Assembly (NCBI RefSeq): GCF_003843835.1
Contig: NZ_RKQL01000001.1
Coordinates: forward strand, 124,001 to 188,000
Direction of reading: 5' to 3'
From: Tibeticola sediminis
GTDB taxonomy: Bacteria > Pseudomonadota > Gammaproteobacteria > Burkholderiales > Burkholderiaceae_C
Length of the DNA: 64,000 bases
The position numbers and the translations under genes are program-made. Below are positions 38,664 to 47,127 of the stretch, piece after piece. The notes beneath the pieces are model-generated. The model made no database searches. It was given only the letters and a program-made list of their open reading frames with translations, and had not been told where the DNA came from. Within the stretch, counting starts at the first letter, position 1, and the number at the start of each line of letters is the position of its first letter.

Positions 38664-40487
38664 TCAGGGTTTCAGATCGTGCGTGAGCGCACGCAGCGCT
38701 TCCTCATCGAGGGTTTCCCGCGCGAGCAGCTCGCGCGCGCAGCGCTCGAGGATCTCGCGGTTGCGGGTGAGCACACCCGTGGCCTCGTCGAACGCATCCA
38801 TGACGATGCGGCGCACCGCCTCGTCGATGCGCTCCAAGGTCTGCGGGCTCGCCTGCGGGGCCGTGGGCATACCGGGCACGTCGAGGAACTGCTGGCGCGG
38901 CGGCTCCCAGGCCACATAGCCCAAAGACTCCTCCATGCCGTAGCGCGTGACCATGTCGCGGGCAATGTCGGTGGCCTTCGCCAGATCGTCGGCAGCGCCG
39001 GTCGACAATTGGCCAAACACCAGCTTCTCTGCCGCCCGACCACCGAGCAGCACCGCGATCTTGTGCTCGAGTTCGGGCCGGGTCATCAGAAAGCGATCCT
39101 CGGTCGGCCGCTGCAAGGTATAGCCGAGCGCTCCGATGCCGCGCGGGATGATCGACACCTTGTGCACCGCCTCCGCCTCGACCAGGGCCAGCGACACCAG
39201 CGCGTGGCCCATCTCATGGTAGGCGACGACCTCGCGCTCATGCGGGTTGAGCACGCGGTTTTTCTTCTCGAGGCCAGCCACGATGCGTTCGATCGCCACC
39301 GTGAAGTCCGCCAGGGTCACCTCGCTTGCGCCGCGGCGAGTGGCGGCCAGGGCGGCTTCGTTGCACAGGTTGGCGAGATCCGCGCCGGAAAAACCGGTGG
39401 TCAGAGCCGCGACTTGCTCCAAATCCACATCCTTGGCCAAGCGAATCTTGCGGGTGTGAACCTGAAGGATTTGCACCCGGCCCTTCTTGTCGGGCCGATC
39501 GACCAGCACCTGACGGTCGAAGCGGCCCGCGCGCAGCAGCGCCGGGTCGAGAATCTCGGGCCGGTTCGTCGCGGCCAGCACGACGAGGCCGCTTGAATTG
39601 TCGAAGCCATCGAGTTCGACCAGCAACTGGTTGAGCGTCTGCTCGCGCTCGTCATGTCCGCCGACCAGGCCTGCTGCACCCCGGGCGCGCCCCAGAGCGT
39701 CGAGCTCATCGATGAAGATGATCGCGGGCGCCTTCTCCCGTGCCTGCTCGAAGAGGTCACGCACGCGCGCCGCGCCCACACCCACGAACATCTCGACGAA
39801 TTCGCTGCCGCTGATGCTGAAAAACGGCACGCCCGCTTCACCCGCCACTGCCTTGGCCAGCAAGGTCTTGCCCGTGCCCGGTGGACCAACCAACAGCACC
39901 CCCTTGGGCATGCGAGCCCCCAGCCGGCCATAGCCTTGCGGGTCTTTGAGGAAGGCCACGATTTCCTGCAGTTCGGCCTTGGCTTCATCGACCCCCGCGA
40001 CGTCGGCAAAAGTCACGCCCGTGTTCTGCTCCACATACACTTTGGCCCGGCTCTTGCCGATGCTCATGAAACCGCCGAGCCCGCCGATGCCGCCCTGTTT
40101 TTCGGCGATGCGTCGGAACACGAAGTACCATAGCCCGAAAAACACGAGCGTCGGTGCGACCCAGGACATCAGATCGCGCAAGAAGGTGCTCTCGTACACC
40201 CGGGTGTAGGGAACCTTGTAAGCATCGAGCCGCTGAGCCATCTCGGGCTCGACCCGCGTCGCGACGAGCACGGTCTTGCCATTGGCTTCCGGGGTCTTGA
40301 GCTTGCCGGTGACGAGCTTTTCGCCAATCAGCACTTCGGCCACCCGACCCTCGGCCAGCGCCTGTTCGAACGCGCTGTAGGGGACGGTTTCGACCTGCTG
40401 CTGCGTTTGCCACCACGACTGCAGAGTCAGCAACAGCAGCAGTGCCGTGATCCAGTAACCGATGTTCCAGCGTTGTTGAGCATCCAT
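38664..40487 (-). CDS. FtsH-family ATP-dependent zinc metalloprotease (paralogue)
   Basis: A 607-aa membrane AAA+ protease. Two membrane segments (about 10-28 and 109-126) flank a ~80-residue periplasmic domain; the AAA domain has Walker A GPPGTGKT (201-208), Walker [12 protein letters not shown], the SRH region and the pore loop FVEMFVG; the M41 protease has the zinc motif HEMGH (424-428) where most FtsH proteins have HEAGH. Neighbours are not those of the housekeeping gene (rlmE-ftsH-folP), so this looks like a second FtsH. ATG 40487 gives the membrane anchor, but its ribosome site is weak. MFS gene follows closely. Confidence 0.88.
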   Translation of the reverse strand: MDAQQRWNIGYWITALLLLLTLQSWWQTQQQVETVPYSAFEQALAEGRVAEVLIGEKLVTGKLKTPEANGKTVLVATRVEPEMAQRLDAYKVPYTRVYESTFLRDLMSWVAPTLVFFGLWYFVFRRIAEKQGGIGGLGGFMSIGKSRAKVYVEQNTGVTFADVAGVDEAKAELQEIVAFLKDPQGYGRLGARMPKGVLLVGPPGTGKTLLAKAVAGEAGVPFFSISGSEFVEMFVGVGAARVRDLFEQAREKAPAIIFIDELDALGRARGAAGLVGGHDEREQTLNQLLVELDGFDNSSGLVVLAATNRPEILDPALLRAGRFDRQVLVDRPDKKGRVQILQVHTRKIRLAKDVDLEQVAALTTGFSGADLANLCNEAALAATRRGASEVTLADFTVAIERIVAGLEKKNRVLNPHEREVVAYHEMGHALVSLALVEAEAVHKVSIIPRGIGALGYTLQRPTEDRFLMTRPELEHKIAVLLGGRAAEKLVFGQLSTGAADDLAKATDIARDMVTRYGMEESLGYVAWEPPRQQFLDVPGMPTAPQASPQTLERIDEAVRRIVMDAFDEATGVLTRNREILERCARELLARETLDEEALRALTHDLKP

Positions 40488-40542
40488 AGGAATTTTGAAA
40501 TGGGGATTGCGGGGAGTACGGTGCGACGTCGCTGATGCTGCA

Positions 40543-41097
40543 TCACAGCCAGTGTGCCAGCTGCTCGACCTCTTCGGCGAACATCTGCCCGCGCTCGGCC
40601 TGCAGCACCTTGCCTTCGCGCGAACGCACCAGGGTAATCGGCAAGCCGCGGGGCTTGGGCAAGACACGCTGGACTTCTGGCGTGACCCAAGCGGCGGGGA
40701 AGCTGTAACCCTTCTTTTTGAGATAGGCCTCGGCATCCTGCGGCTTCTTGTCGATCGAGAGCGTCAGCATCACGAGCCCGCGGTCTCGGTGCGAGAGCCA
40801 CAGTTTTTGCATTTCCGGGCTTTGCAATGCGCAAAACGGGCAGGTGCTGGCCCACCAATAGACGATGCAGACGTGGCCGTCGGCCTGCTCGGGCCGAAAC
40901 GCCGTGCCATCGAGCAGCGTGAGCGCCGGCAGTTTGAGGAACGAGCCCACGGCCGGCAAGGGCGGCGCCTTGGCTTCGGCGGCGGCAGCCGAAGCGGCAC
41001 CGGCGTCCGCGGTCTGCGCGGCGCTCCAGCGCGGCAGGGTCGAGACGGCAGCCCAAGCTGCGGCGTGGGTCAAAACGGTACGGCGACGGGACGGCAT
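40543..41097 (-). CDS. TlpA-like thioredoxin-fold protein, Tat-exported
   Basis: A 184-aa periplasmic redox protein. The N-terminus ([20 protein letters not shown]) has a twin-arginine-type signal ending near SAAQ; an Ala-rich linker follows, then a thioredoxin fold with active-site STCPFC in [18 protein letters not shown] and the cis-Pro region RGLPITLV. TlpA/ResA-like proteins reduce periplasmic disulfides, for instance in cytochrome c maturation. ATG 41097 follows GAGGAG with 7-base spacing. It is divergent from moaA and 55 bases upstream of the FtsH gene. Confidence 0.85.
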   Translation of the reverse strand: MPSRRRTVLTHAAAWAAVSTLPRWSAAQTADAGAASAAAAEAKAPPLPAVGSFLKLPALTLLDGTAFRPEQADGHVCIVYWWASTCPFCALQSPEMQKLWLSHRDRGLVMLTLSIDKKPQDAEAYLKKKGYSFPAAWVTPEVQRVLPKPRGLPITLVRSREGKVLQAERGQMFAEEVEQLAHWL

Positions 41098-41157
41098 CAC
41101 GAGTCTCCTCGAAGGGCGCGGGGTTGAGCCTATGGTCTCAGATGGTAGCGCGGCATA

Positions 41158-42309
41158 ATGAATTCCATGTCCGAACGCGTAATTCCTCTGCTCGACGAGC
41201 GCACGACCACCCTGCTCGCGCGTGTACCCGCGCAGCCCATCGCCGCGACGGGGTTGCTCGGGGACGGCTTGGGGCGGCCGCTGCGCGATCTGCGCATCAG
41301 TGTGACCGACCGCTGCAACTTCCGCTGCAACTACTGCATGCCCAAGGAAGTGTTCGACAAGGACTATCCCTACCTGCCGCACAGCGCGCTGCTCAGCTTC
41401 GAGGAAATCACCCGCATCGCCCGCGTCTTCACCGCCCACGGCGTGCGCAAGCTTCGCCTGACCGGGGGCGAGCCGCTGCTGCGCAAGGGGCTGGAGCGGC
41501 TCATCGAGCAACTCGCGGCGTTGCGTACCCATGATGGCGAGCCGCTCGACATCACGCTCACCACCAACGGCTCGCTGCTGGCGCGCAAGGCGCGCTCGTT
41601 GAAGGATGCGGGCTTGAAGCGCGTGACGGTCAGCCTCGACGGTCTCGACGATGCCGTGTTCCGCCGCATGAACGACGTGGACTTTCCCGTGGCGGCGGTG
41701 CTCGAAGGCATCGAGGCCGCGCAGGCGGTGGGCTTGGCCCCGATCAAGGTCAACATGGTCGTCAAACGCGGCACGAACGAGCATGAAATCCTGCCCATGG
41801 CGCGGTACTTCCGCGGCAGCGGCATCGTGCTGCGCTTCATCGAGTACATGGATGTGGGCGCGACCAACGGCTGGCGCATGGACGAGGTGCTGCCCAGCGC
41901 CGAGGTGGTGCGCCGCATTCACGCAGAGTTGCCGCTGGTTCAGCTCGACCCGTCGGCCCCGGGTGAGACGGCCGAGCGCTGGGGCTACGCCGGGGCTGAT
42001 GGCCGGCATGACCCGGCGCTCGGCGAAATCGGCGTCATCAGCAGCGTGACGCAGGCGTTTTGCCGCGATTGCAACCGTGCGCGGCTTTCGACCGAGGGCA
42101 AGCTCTATCTGTGCCTGTTTGCCGAGCGCGGCTGGGACTTGCGCCACCTGCTGCGCGGCGAGCAACCCGTGAGCGACGAGGAACTCGCCAGCGCCATCGG
42201 CGCCATTTGGCAGCAACGGACCGATCGCTATTCCGAACTGCGCGCGCAGCTCCCAACCGAGGTCGGCCGGGGCGCGCGCCGGGTCGAAATGAGCTACATC
42301 GGCGGCTGA
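41158..42309 (+). CDS. moaA: GTP 3',8-cyclase (MoaA)
   Basis: A 383-aa radical SAM enzyme starting molybdenum cofactor synthesis by rearranging GTP. The N-terminal cluster motif is CNFRCNYC (Cys53, 57, 60); the C-terminal second cluster is [10 protein letters not shown] with a third Cys in LYLCLF, and the protein ends with the essential GG that inserts into the active site. First of moaA-mobA-moeA. The N-terminal ~40 residues are an extra segment compared with E. coli MoaA, and the start could be ATG 41167, which removes three residues. Confidence 0.95.
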   Translation: MNSMSERVIPLLDERTTTLLARVPAQPIAATGLLGDGLGRPLRDLRISVTDRCNFRCNYCMPKEVFDKDYPYLPHSALLSFEEITRIARVFTAHGVRKLRLTGGEPLLRKGLERLIEQLAALRTHDGEPLDITLTTNGSLLARKARSLKDAGLKRVTVSLDGLDDAVFRRMNDVDFPVAAVLEGIEAAQAVGLAPIKVNMVVKRGTNEHEILPMARYFRGSGIVLRFIEYMDVGATNGWRMDEVLPSAEVVRRIHAELPLVQLDPSAPGETAERWGYAGADGRHDPALGEIGVISSVTQAFCRDCNRARLSTEGKLYLCLFAERGWDLRHLLRGEQPVSDEELASAIGAIWQQRTDRYSELRAQLPTEVGRGARRVEMSYIGG

Positions 42310-42324
42310 GAGGCTGAGGCCCGC

Positions 42325-43020
42325 ATGAACTTTGCCTCGCATCCTTCCTCCGAACACGCGCACGGCGTTCCGCCGCCCGAAAACACCCCCATGCCGCCGA
42401 CCCGGGCCGGTGCCATCACGGCCATCATCCTCGCCGGTGGGCGCGGCTCGCGCATGGGCGGGGTAGACAAAGGGCTGCAGAACTTCAACGGACTGCCGCT
42501 GGCGTTACACGCGCTGATGCGGCTGCGCAGCCAAACCGGAGGCTTGGTGGGCGAAGTGATGATCAATGCCAACCGCAATCTGGCGGCCTACGAAGCGTTT
42601 GGTGTGCCGGTCTGGCCGGACACGCTGGCCGACTACGCCGGGCCTCTGGCGGGGTTTTTGACCGGGCTCGAGCGTTGCGAAACGCCTTGGCTGCTCACGG
42701 TGCCCTGCGACACCCCGCTCTTTCCGCTCGACCTGGCGCAACGGCTGGCCGAGGCGGCCGCGCGCGAAAACGCCGAGATCGCCATGGCCGCCGCGCCCGA
42801 AGAAGACGGCACGGTGCGCGCGCAGCCGGTATTCAGCCTGCTGTGCGTCGACCTGCTCGAAAGTCTGGTGCGCTATACCCACGAAGGCGGCCGCAAGATC
42901 GACCGCTGGACGGCGCAGCACCGCACCGTGCTCGTGCCGTTCGATCGCGCGCAGGACGAGGCGCACGCTTTCTACAACGCCAACACGCTGGCTGAACTGC
43001 GCGCGCTTGAACGACGCTGA
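42325..43020 (+). CDS. mobA: Molybdenum cofactor guanylyltransferase
   Basis: A 231-aa nucleotidyltransferase that adds GMP to molybdopterin, giving the MGD form used by DMSO-reductase-family enzymes. The GTP-binding signature [21 protein letters not shown] lies near residues 31-51, with the metal-binding PCDTPL further on. The first ~28 residues are extra and Pro-rich; ATG 42391 would give a more typical length, but GAGG before 42325 supports the earlier start. 15 bases after moaA. Confidence 0.92.
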   Translation: MNFASHPSSEHAHGVPPPENTPMPPTRAGAITAIILAGGRGSRMGGVDKGLQNFNGLPLALHALMRLRSQTGGLVGEVMINANRNLAAYEAFGVPVWPDTLADYAGPLAGFLTGLERCETPWLLTVPCDTPLFPLDLAQRLAEAAARENAEIAMAAAPEEDGTVRAQPVFSLLCVDLLESLVRYTHEGGRKIDRWTAQHRTVLVPFDRAQDEAHAFYNANTLAELRALERR

Positions 43021-43081
43021 CTCCGCAGGCCCCGCGCGCCCCCCGCAGGGCCGCCCCTTCCTTCCCGCTTTGCTGACCCGC

Positions 43082-44425
43082 ATGAAATCCCTCGAAGCCA
43101 TCGCCGCCGAGATTGCCGGCTATGACCCCCAGGCGCTGCGCGCCGACGCGGTGGGCGCCTTCCTCGAACGCCTCGTCGAGCCGGTGCGCGAAGCCGAAAC
43201 CGTGGCACTGCGCGACGCGCTCGACCGCATCCTGGCCGACGACGTGATCTCGCCACTGAGCGTGCCGCCGCACGACAACTCGGCGATGGACGGTTACGCT
43301 TTTGACGGTGCGGCCCTGCGCCCCGAAGCCGCGCTGACGCTGCGCGTGGTCGGAACGGCGCTCGCGGGCAAAGCCTGGCAAGGCACGGTCGGACCGGGGG
43401 AGTGCCTCAAGATCATGACCGGCGCCATCCTGCCCGCCGGGCTCGACACCGTCGTGCCGCAGGAATTCACCCGCAGCGAGGGCGACCGCGTCACCGTGCC
43501 CGCCGGGGTGGTACAGCGCGGCGACAACCGGCGTTTGCGTGGCGAAGACCTGATGGCCGGGCAGCCTGCGCTGCGCCGCGGCCAGCGGCTCACGCCCGCC
43601 GCCTGCGGCTTGCTGGCAAGCCTCGGGCAGCAAACGGTCTCGGTGCTGCGCCGCCCGCGCGTGGCGTATTTCTCGACCGGGGATGAAATTCTCAGCCTGG
43701 GCGAGGCGCCGCGCGAGGGCGCGGTGTACGACAGCAACCGCTACACCGTGCTGGGCCTGCTGCGCCGGCTCGGCTGCGAGCCGATCGATCTCGGCCATGT
43801 GCGCGACGAACCCACGGCCCTCGAGGCGCGTTTTCGCGAGGCCGCCGCGCAGGCCGACGCCGTCATCACCAGCGGCGGCGTCAGCGTGGGCGAGGCCGAC
43901 TACACCAAGGCCATGATGAAAAAGCTCGGCGACGTCGCCTTCTGGCGCATCGCCATGCGCCCCGGCCGCCCCATGGCCGTGGGGCGCATTTCTGCAGAAA
44001 AAACACCGGATTCCCAGCGTGAAACGGTCGTTTCAAGCTATGAAAAAATGACCGCAGGGTCGAGCGATGCGGTGTTGTTCGGCCTGCCCGGCAACCCGGT
44101 GGCGGTCATGGTGACCTTTCTGGCCTTCGTGCGCCCGGCGCTGCTGCGCATGATGGGCTGCACCGACGCACCGCCGCCGCTGCTGCGGGCCCACAGCGCC
44201 GAGGCGCTGCGCAAAAAACCCGGCCGCACCGAATACCAGCGCGGCATCGTGAGCCGCGGCGCCGACGGGTGTTTGAGCGTACGCACCACGGGCAACCAAG
44301 GCTCGGGCGTGTTGCGCTCGATGGTGCAAGCCAACGGCCTCATCGTGCTGCACCACGATCAGGGCAACGTTGGGGTGGGTGACCTGGTCGACGTGATGAT
44401 GTTCGACGGCGTGATGGGGCCGTAG
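43082..44425 (+). CDS. moeA: Molybdopterin molybdenumtransferase
   Basis: A 447-aa enzyme inserting molybdate into adenylylated molybdopterin. It has the N-terminal PHDNSAMDGYAF motif, EDLMAGQPALRRGQRL, the molybdate/MPT region (STGDEILSLGE, ITSGGVSVGEADYTKAMMKK) and FGLPGNPVAVMVTF. An unusual AT-richer stretch at about 43985-44062 adds some 25 residues (AEKTPDSQRETVVSSYEKMT...) between MAVGRI and DAVLFGLPGNP, where most relatives have a short loop. The chosen ATG gives MKSLEAIAAEIAGYD; the frame is open slightly further upstream, overlapping mobA. Confidence 0.93.
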   Translation: MKSLEAIAAEIAGYDPQALRADAVGAFLERLVEPVREAETVALRDALDRILADDVISPLSVPPHDNSAMDGYAFDGAALRPEAALTLRVVGTALAGKAWQGTVGPGECLKIMTGAILPAGLDTVVPQEFTRSEGDRVTVPAGVVQRGDNRRLRGEDLMAGQPALRRGQRLTPAACGLLASLGQQTVSVLRRPRVAYFSTGDEILSLGEAPREGAVYDSNRYTVLGLLRRLGCEPIDLGHVRDEPTALEARFREAAAQADAVITSGGVSVGEADYTKAMMKKLGDVAFWRIAMRPGRPMAVGRISAEKTPDSQRETVVSSYEKMTAGSSDAVLFGLPGNPVAVMVTFLAFVRPALLRMMGCTDAPPPLLRAHSAEALRKKPGRTEYQRGIVSRGADGCLSVRTTGNQGSGVLRSMVQANGLIVLHHDQGNVGVGDLVDVMMFDGVMGP

Positions 44426-44451
44426 AGGACGGGGGCAAGATCGGCCTTGCC

Positions 44452-45345
44452 TTATTCCGCGAGAACCACGCGGTCGCGGCCGGCTTGCTTGCCTCGATAC
44501 AGCGCCGCATCGGCCCGTGCCACGGCGGTCGAAAGCTCTTCCTCCGCGCCGACCGGCGCCAAGCCCGCTGTAAAGCTCACCGTAAGGCTGCGCCCGTCCG
44601 GCAGGGTCGCGGGGCTGCGGGCGAGCGCCGCGCGCAAACGCTCGGCGGCGCGCAGGGCTTGAGCGGCATCCGCGGTCCGCAGCAACACCAGGAACTCCTC
44701 CCCGCCGAAGCGATACAGGGGCTCGCTCTTGCGCAGCTGCTTTCGAAGGGCTTGGGCGAAATGCACCAGCACGGCGTCGCCCGCCGGATGACCGTAACGA
44801 TCATTCACCGCTTTGAAGTGATCGATGTCGAGCATCAAGACCCAGAGCCGTTCGCCATGCCGCAGCGCATCCGCCCGGCACAGCGCGAAATCCCGCTCGA
44901 TGCCGTAGCGCATCGGCAAGCCGGTCAGCGCGTCATGCCGCACCGCGGTCGCGAGCGCCAGCGTCTTGACATGGGCGAGCTGATCGATGAATGCCCGCTG
45001 CGTGCGCTCGAAAGTGTCGAGGGCCTCGGCCGAGCCGGGCTGCCCCTTCAGGACGGCGTCGCAGATCGCACGCACGGCCGCGTGCATGGCTTCATGTTCG
45101 TGGGCGATGGCGGCAGCCGCGTCGGCATCGAGCGCCTCGAACTGAGCATAGGCCGACTGAAACCAACGGCCGAAACGGCACAGCCGATGCGCCTCGGCCG
45201 AGAGCACGTCGTCGCCGGGCGAGACGCGCAGGACCGCACAGCGCAGCAGCCGGCGCGACCACTCCATATGCGCTTCGACGGCGGCGTCGAGACGGTCGAC
45301 GAAGTCGCTGAGTTCGGGATCGATCGGGGTGTGCGTCGCGGTCAT
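44452..45345 (-). CDS. Diguanylate cyclase with zinc-sensing CZB domain (DgcZ-like)
   Basis: A 297-aa cytoplasmic protein with an N-terminal chemoreceptor zinc-binding domain (about 10-130) and a C-terminal GGDEF domain (about 135-295). The zinc ligands match the DgcZ 3His-1Cys set: His26, Cys56 in HRLCRFGRW, His84 and His88. The active site is GGEEF (214-218) preceded by LDIDHFKAVND. Five residues before it, the product-inhibition site reads RKSE, not RxxD, so I-site feedback may be weak. In E. coli zinc inhibits DgcZ; the same control is inferred here. galU, which feeds exopolysaccharide synthesis, lies next to it. Confidence 0.9.
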   Translation of the reverse strand: MTATHTPIDPELSDFVDRLDAAVEAHMEWSRRLLRCAVLRVSPGDDVLSAEAHRLCRFGRWFQSAYAQFEALDADAAAAIAHEHEAMHAAVRAICDAVLKGQPGSAEALDTFERTQRAFIDQLAHVKTLALATAVRHDALTGLPMRYGIERDFALCRADALRHGERLWVLMLDIDHFKAVNDRYGHPAGDAVLVHFAQALRKQLRKSEPLYRFGGEEFLVLLRTADAAQALRAAERLRAALARSPATLPDGRSLTVSFTAGLAPVGAEEELSTAVARADAALYRGKQAGRDRVVLAE

Positions 45346-45380
45346 GATTACAAATTGTTAGCCTGTGCCCGGTCTTTTTC

Positions 45381-45558
45381 AACCCAGATTGGCCATGAGG
45401 ACGAGCGAAGATGGCGCGGCGGTTTGCGCGTGGATTCGCGCACGGGAGAGGAGCCAATAGCCGAGGCTATTGGCGACGAGCACGGGCGCGAAGACGCCGC
45501 AAAGCGACCGCCAGGGCGCGCGTAGGCCCGCAGGGCCGCCTCATGGACAATCTGGGTT
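45381..45558. repeat. Nested palindromic element, ~178 bases, at the 3' end of galU
   Basis: Outer arms AACCCAGATTGGCCATGAGG (45381-45400) and CCTCATGGACAATCTGGGTT (45539-45558) are inverted repeats with one mismatch. Near the centre a perfect 10-bp stem GCCAATAGCC/GGCTATTGGC (45453-45474) has a 2-base loop. Between them are partly complementary GC-rich blocks (GGCGGTTTGCG against CGCAAAGCGACCGCC), so the whole folds into one long imperfect hairpin. The right arm runs into the galU stop codon. No significant reading frame lies inside. It looks like a non-autonomous mobile or extragenic palindromic repeat. Confidence 0.65.
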
Positions 45559-46424
45559 CAACCAATCTCGCGCATGAGCGCGCGCAGCGCCGGACCGGTC
45601 TCGGGATGTTCGAGGCCCAGCCGCAGCGTGGCCTCGAGGAAGCCGGCTTTGCTTCCACAGTCGTAGCGACGCCCCGCGTAGCGATAGGCATAGACCGCTT
45701 CCTCAGCCAACAAAGCCGCAATGCCGTCGGTAAGCTGCAACTCCCCACCGGCACCCGTGCCCACGCGATGCAGATGGTGAAACACCCGGGGGCTGAGGAT
45801 GTAGCGCCCGACGACGGCCTCGGTGCTCGGAGCCTGCTCCGGCTCGGGCTTTTCCACGATCGCATCGAGCGCGGTGACCGATGCCGCGACGCTGCGGCCG
45901 TGCACGATGCCGTAGCGCCGCGTCTGCTCGCGCGGCACTTCCTCGGTCGCCAGCAAACTCCCACCAAGCGAGCGATGCAGCGCCACCATTTGTGCCAGCA
46001 CGGGCGGCTCACCGACGAGCAAATCGTCGGCGAGCAGCACTGCAAAGGGTTCGTTGCCGACCAGACGCTCGGCACACAACACCGCCGCACCCAAGCCGTT
46101 GGCCCGCGGCTGGCGCACGAACACACACTGCACCTCGGGCGGCTTGACCTGGCGAACCACTTCCAGCAAGGCGAGCTTGCCCGCCTGCTCCAACTCATGC
46201 TCGAGCTCGAACGCCGTGTCGAAATGGTCCTCGATGGCCCGCTTGTGCCGACCGGTGACGAAGATCATCTCGGTGATGCCTGCCGCATACGCCTCCTCGA
46301 CCGCATACTGAATGAGCGGCTTGTCGATGATCGGCAACATCTCTTTCGGTGTGGCCTTGGTAGCCGGCAAAAAACGGGTGCCGAGGCCCGCGACGGGGAA
46401 CACGGCCTTGGTGATCGGGCTCAT
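45558..46424 (-). CDS. galU: UTP--glucose-1-phosphate uridylyltransferase
   Basis: A 288-aa cytoplasmic enzyme making UDP-glucose for glycans and exopolysaccharide. It has the nucleotide-binding [21 protein letters not shown], the [15 protein letters not shown] region and the [10 protein letters not shown] segment near the C-terminus. The coding end coincides with one arm of the palindromic element: the last bases of the arm are part of the TGA stop. The next gene on the same strand encodes a diguanylate cyclase. Confidence 0.95.
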   Translation of the reverse strand: MSPITKAVFPVAGLGTRFLPATKATPKEMLPIIDKPLIQYAVEEAYAAGITEMIFVTGRHKRAIEDHFDTAFELEHELEQAGKLALLEVVRQVKPPEVQCVFVRQPRANGLGAAVLCAERLVGNEPFAVLLADDLLVGEPPVLAQMVALHRSLGGSLLATEEVPREQTRRYGIVHGRSVAASVTALDAIVEKPEPEQAPSTEAVVGRYILSPRVFHHLHRVGTGAGGELQLTDGIAALLAEEAVYAYRYAGRRYDCGSKAGFLEATLRLGLEHPETGPALRALMREIG

Positions 46425-46605
46425 GGGTGGGGAATCGGGATTGGGGACAGCGAGCCGGCCACGCTCAACCGAAGCGGCCAGACCCTGGCATTATGCGGCT
46501 CTCTCCAGCACCCAACGGATCTCGGAGGCGCCGCAGATCGCCAGCATCCCACCGACCGATACCGCCCGACACTCAGCCGCGAACAGAATCCCGAGCACAC
46601 CGATC

Positions 46606-47100
46606 ATGACCACGACCCCATCCACCCAACCCTTGATGATTCTTTATGGCAGCTCCGGCGGAACGGCCGAATCCGTCGCGCAGGCACTGGGCATGGAGGC
46701 GTCCGATCTGGGTTGGAGCCCGACCGTGCAGGCGCTCGACACGGTCGACCCGGGCGTTTTCGATGCGGCGGCCGAAACCACCTTCCTGTTTTGCACCTCG
46801 ACCACCGGCGCCGGCGACCTGCCGGAAAACGCCCGTCGTTTCTTCGAAACGCTCGAGCAGCAGCCCCGATACCTCGGCTCGGTGCGCTACGGGCTGCTGG
46901 GGCTCGGAGACGAGGCGGGCCATCCCCACACCTTCTGCGGCGCGGCGCACCTGATCGACGAGCGGCTGCAAGACCTCGGGGCGCAACGTCTGGGACCGCC
47001 GCTGCTGATCGACACCGCGCATAGCGATCAGCCCGAGACCGTCGCCGTCGAGTGGTTGCGCGCTTGGTCGGCCACGCATGGGGCAGCCACCCAGGATTGA
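46606..47100 (+). CDS. Flavodoxin-like (MioC-type) protein
   Basis: A 164-aa FMN-binding protein. The N-terminal phosphate loop is YGSSGGTAESVAQALG, followed by the isoalloxazine-binding region (CTSTTGAGDLPENARRFFETL) and RYGLLGLGDEAGHPHTFCGAA, in the order of MioC/sulfite-reductase flavodoxin domains. It probably transfers single electrons to an unidentified partner. ATG 46606 is chosen; ATG 46636 would start directly at the FMN loop. The 181 bases upstream hold no clear promoter. It converges on the AddA gene. Confidence 0.82.
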   Translation: MTTTPSTQPLMILYGSSGGTAESVAQALGMEASDLGWSPTVQALDTVDPGVFDAAAETTFLFCTSTTGAGDLPENARRFFETLEQQPRYLGSVRYGLLGLGDEAGHPHTFCGAAHLIDERLQDLGAQRLGPPLLIDTAHSDQPETVAVEWLRAWSATHGAATQD

Positions 47101-47127
47101 GTTCGCTCCTCCCACCTGGGGGCGGGT

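Noticed and set aside
45394-45460. Short frame beginning inside the left arm of the galU palindrome
   Set aside because: The sequence is explained by the inverted-repeat structure; codon use and composition do not look coding, and there is no ribosome site.
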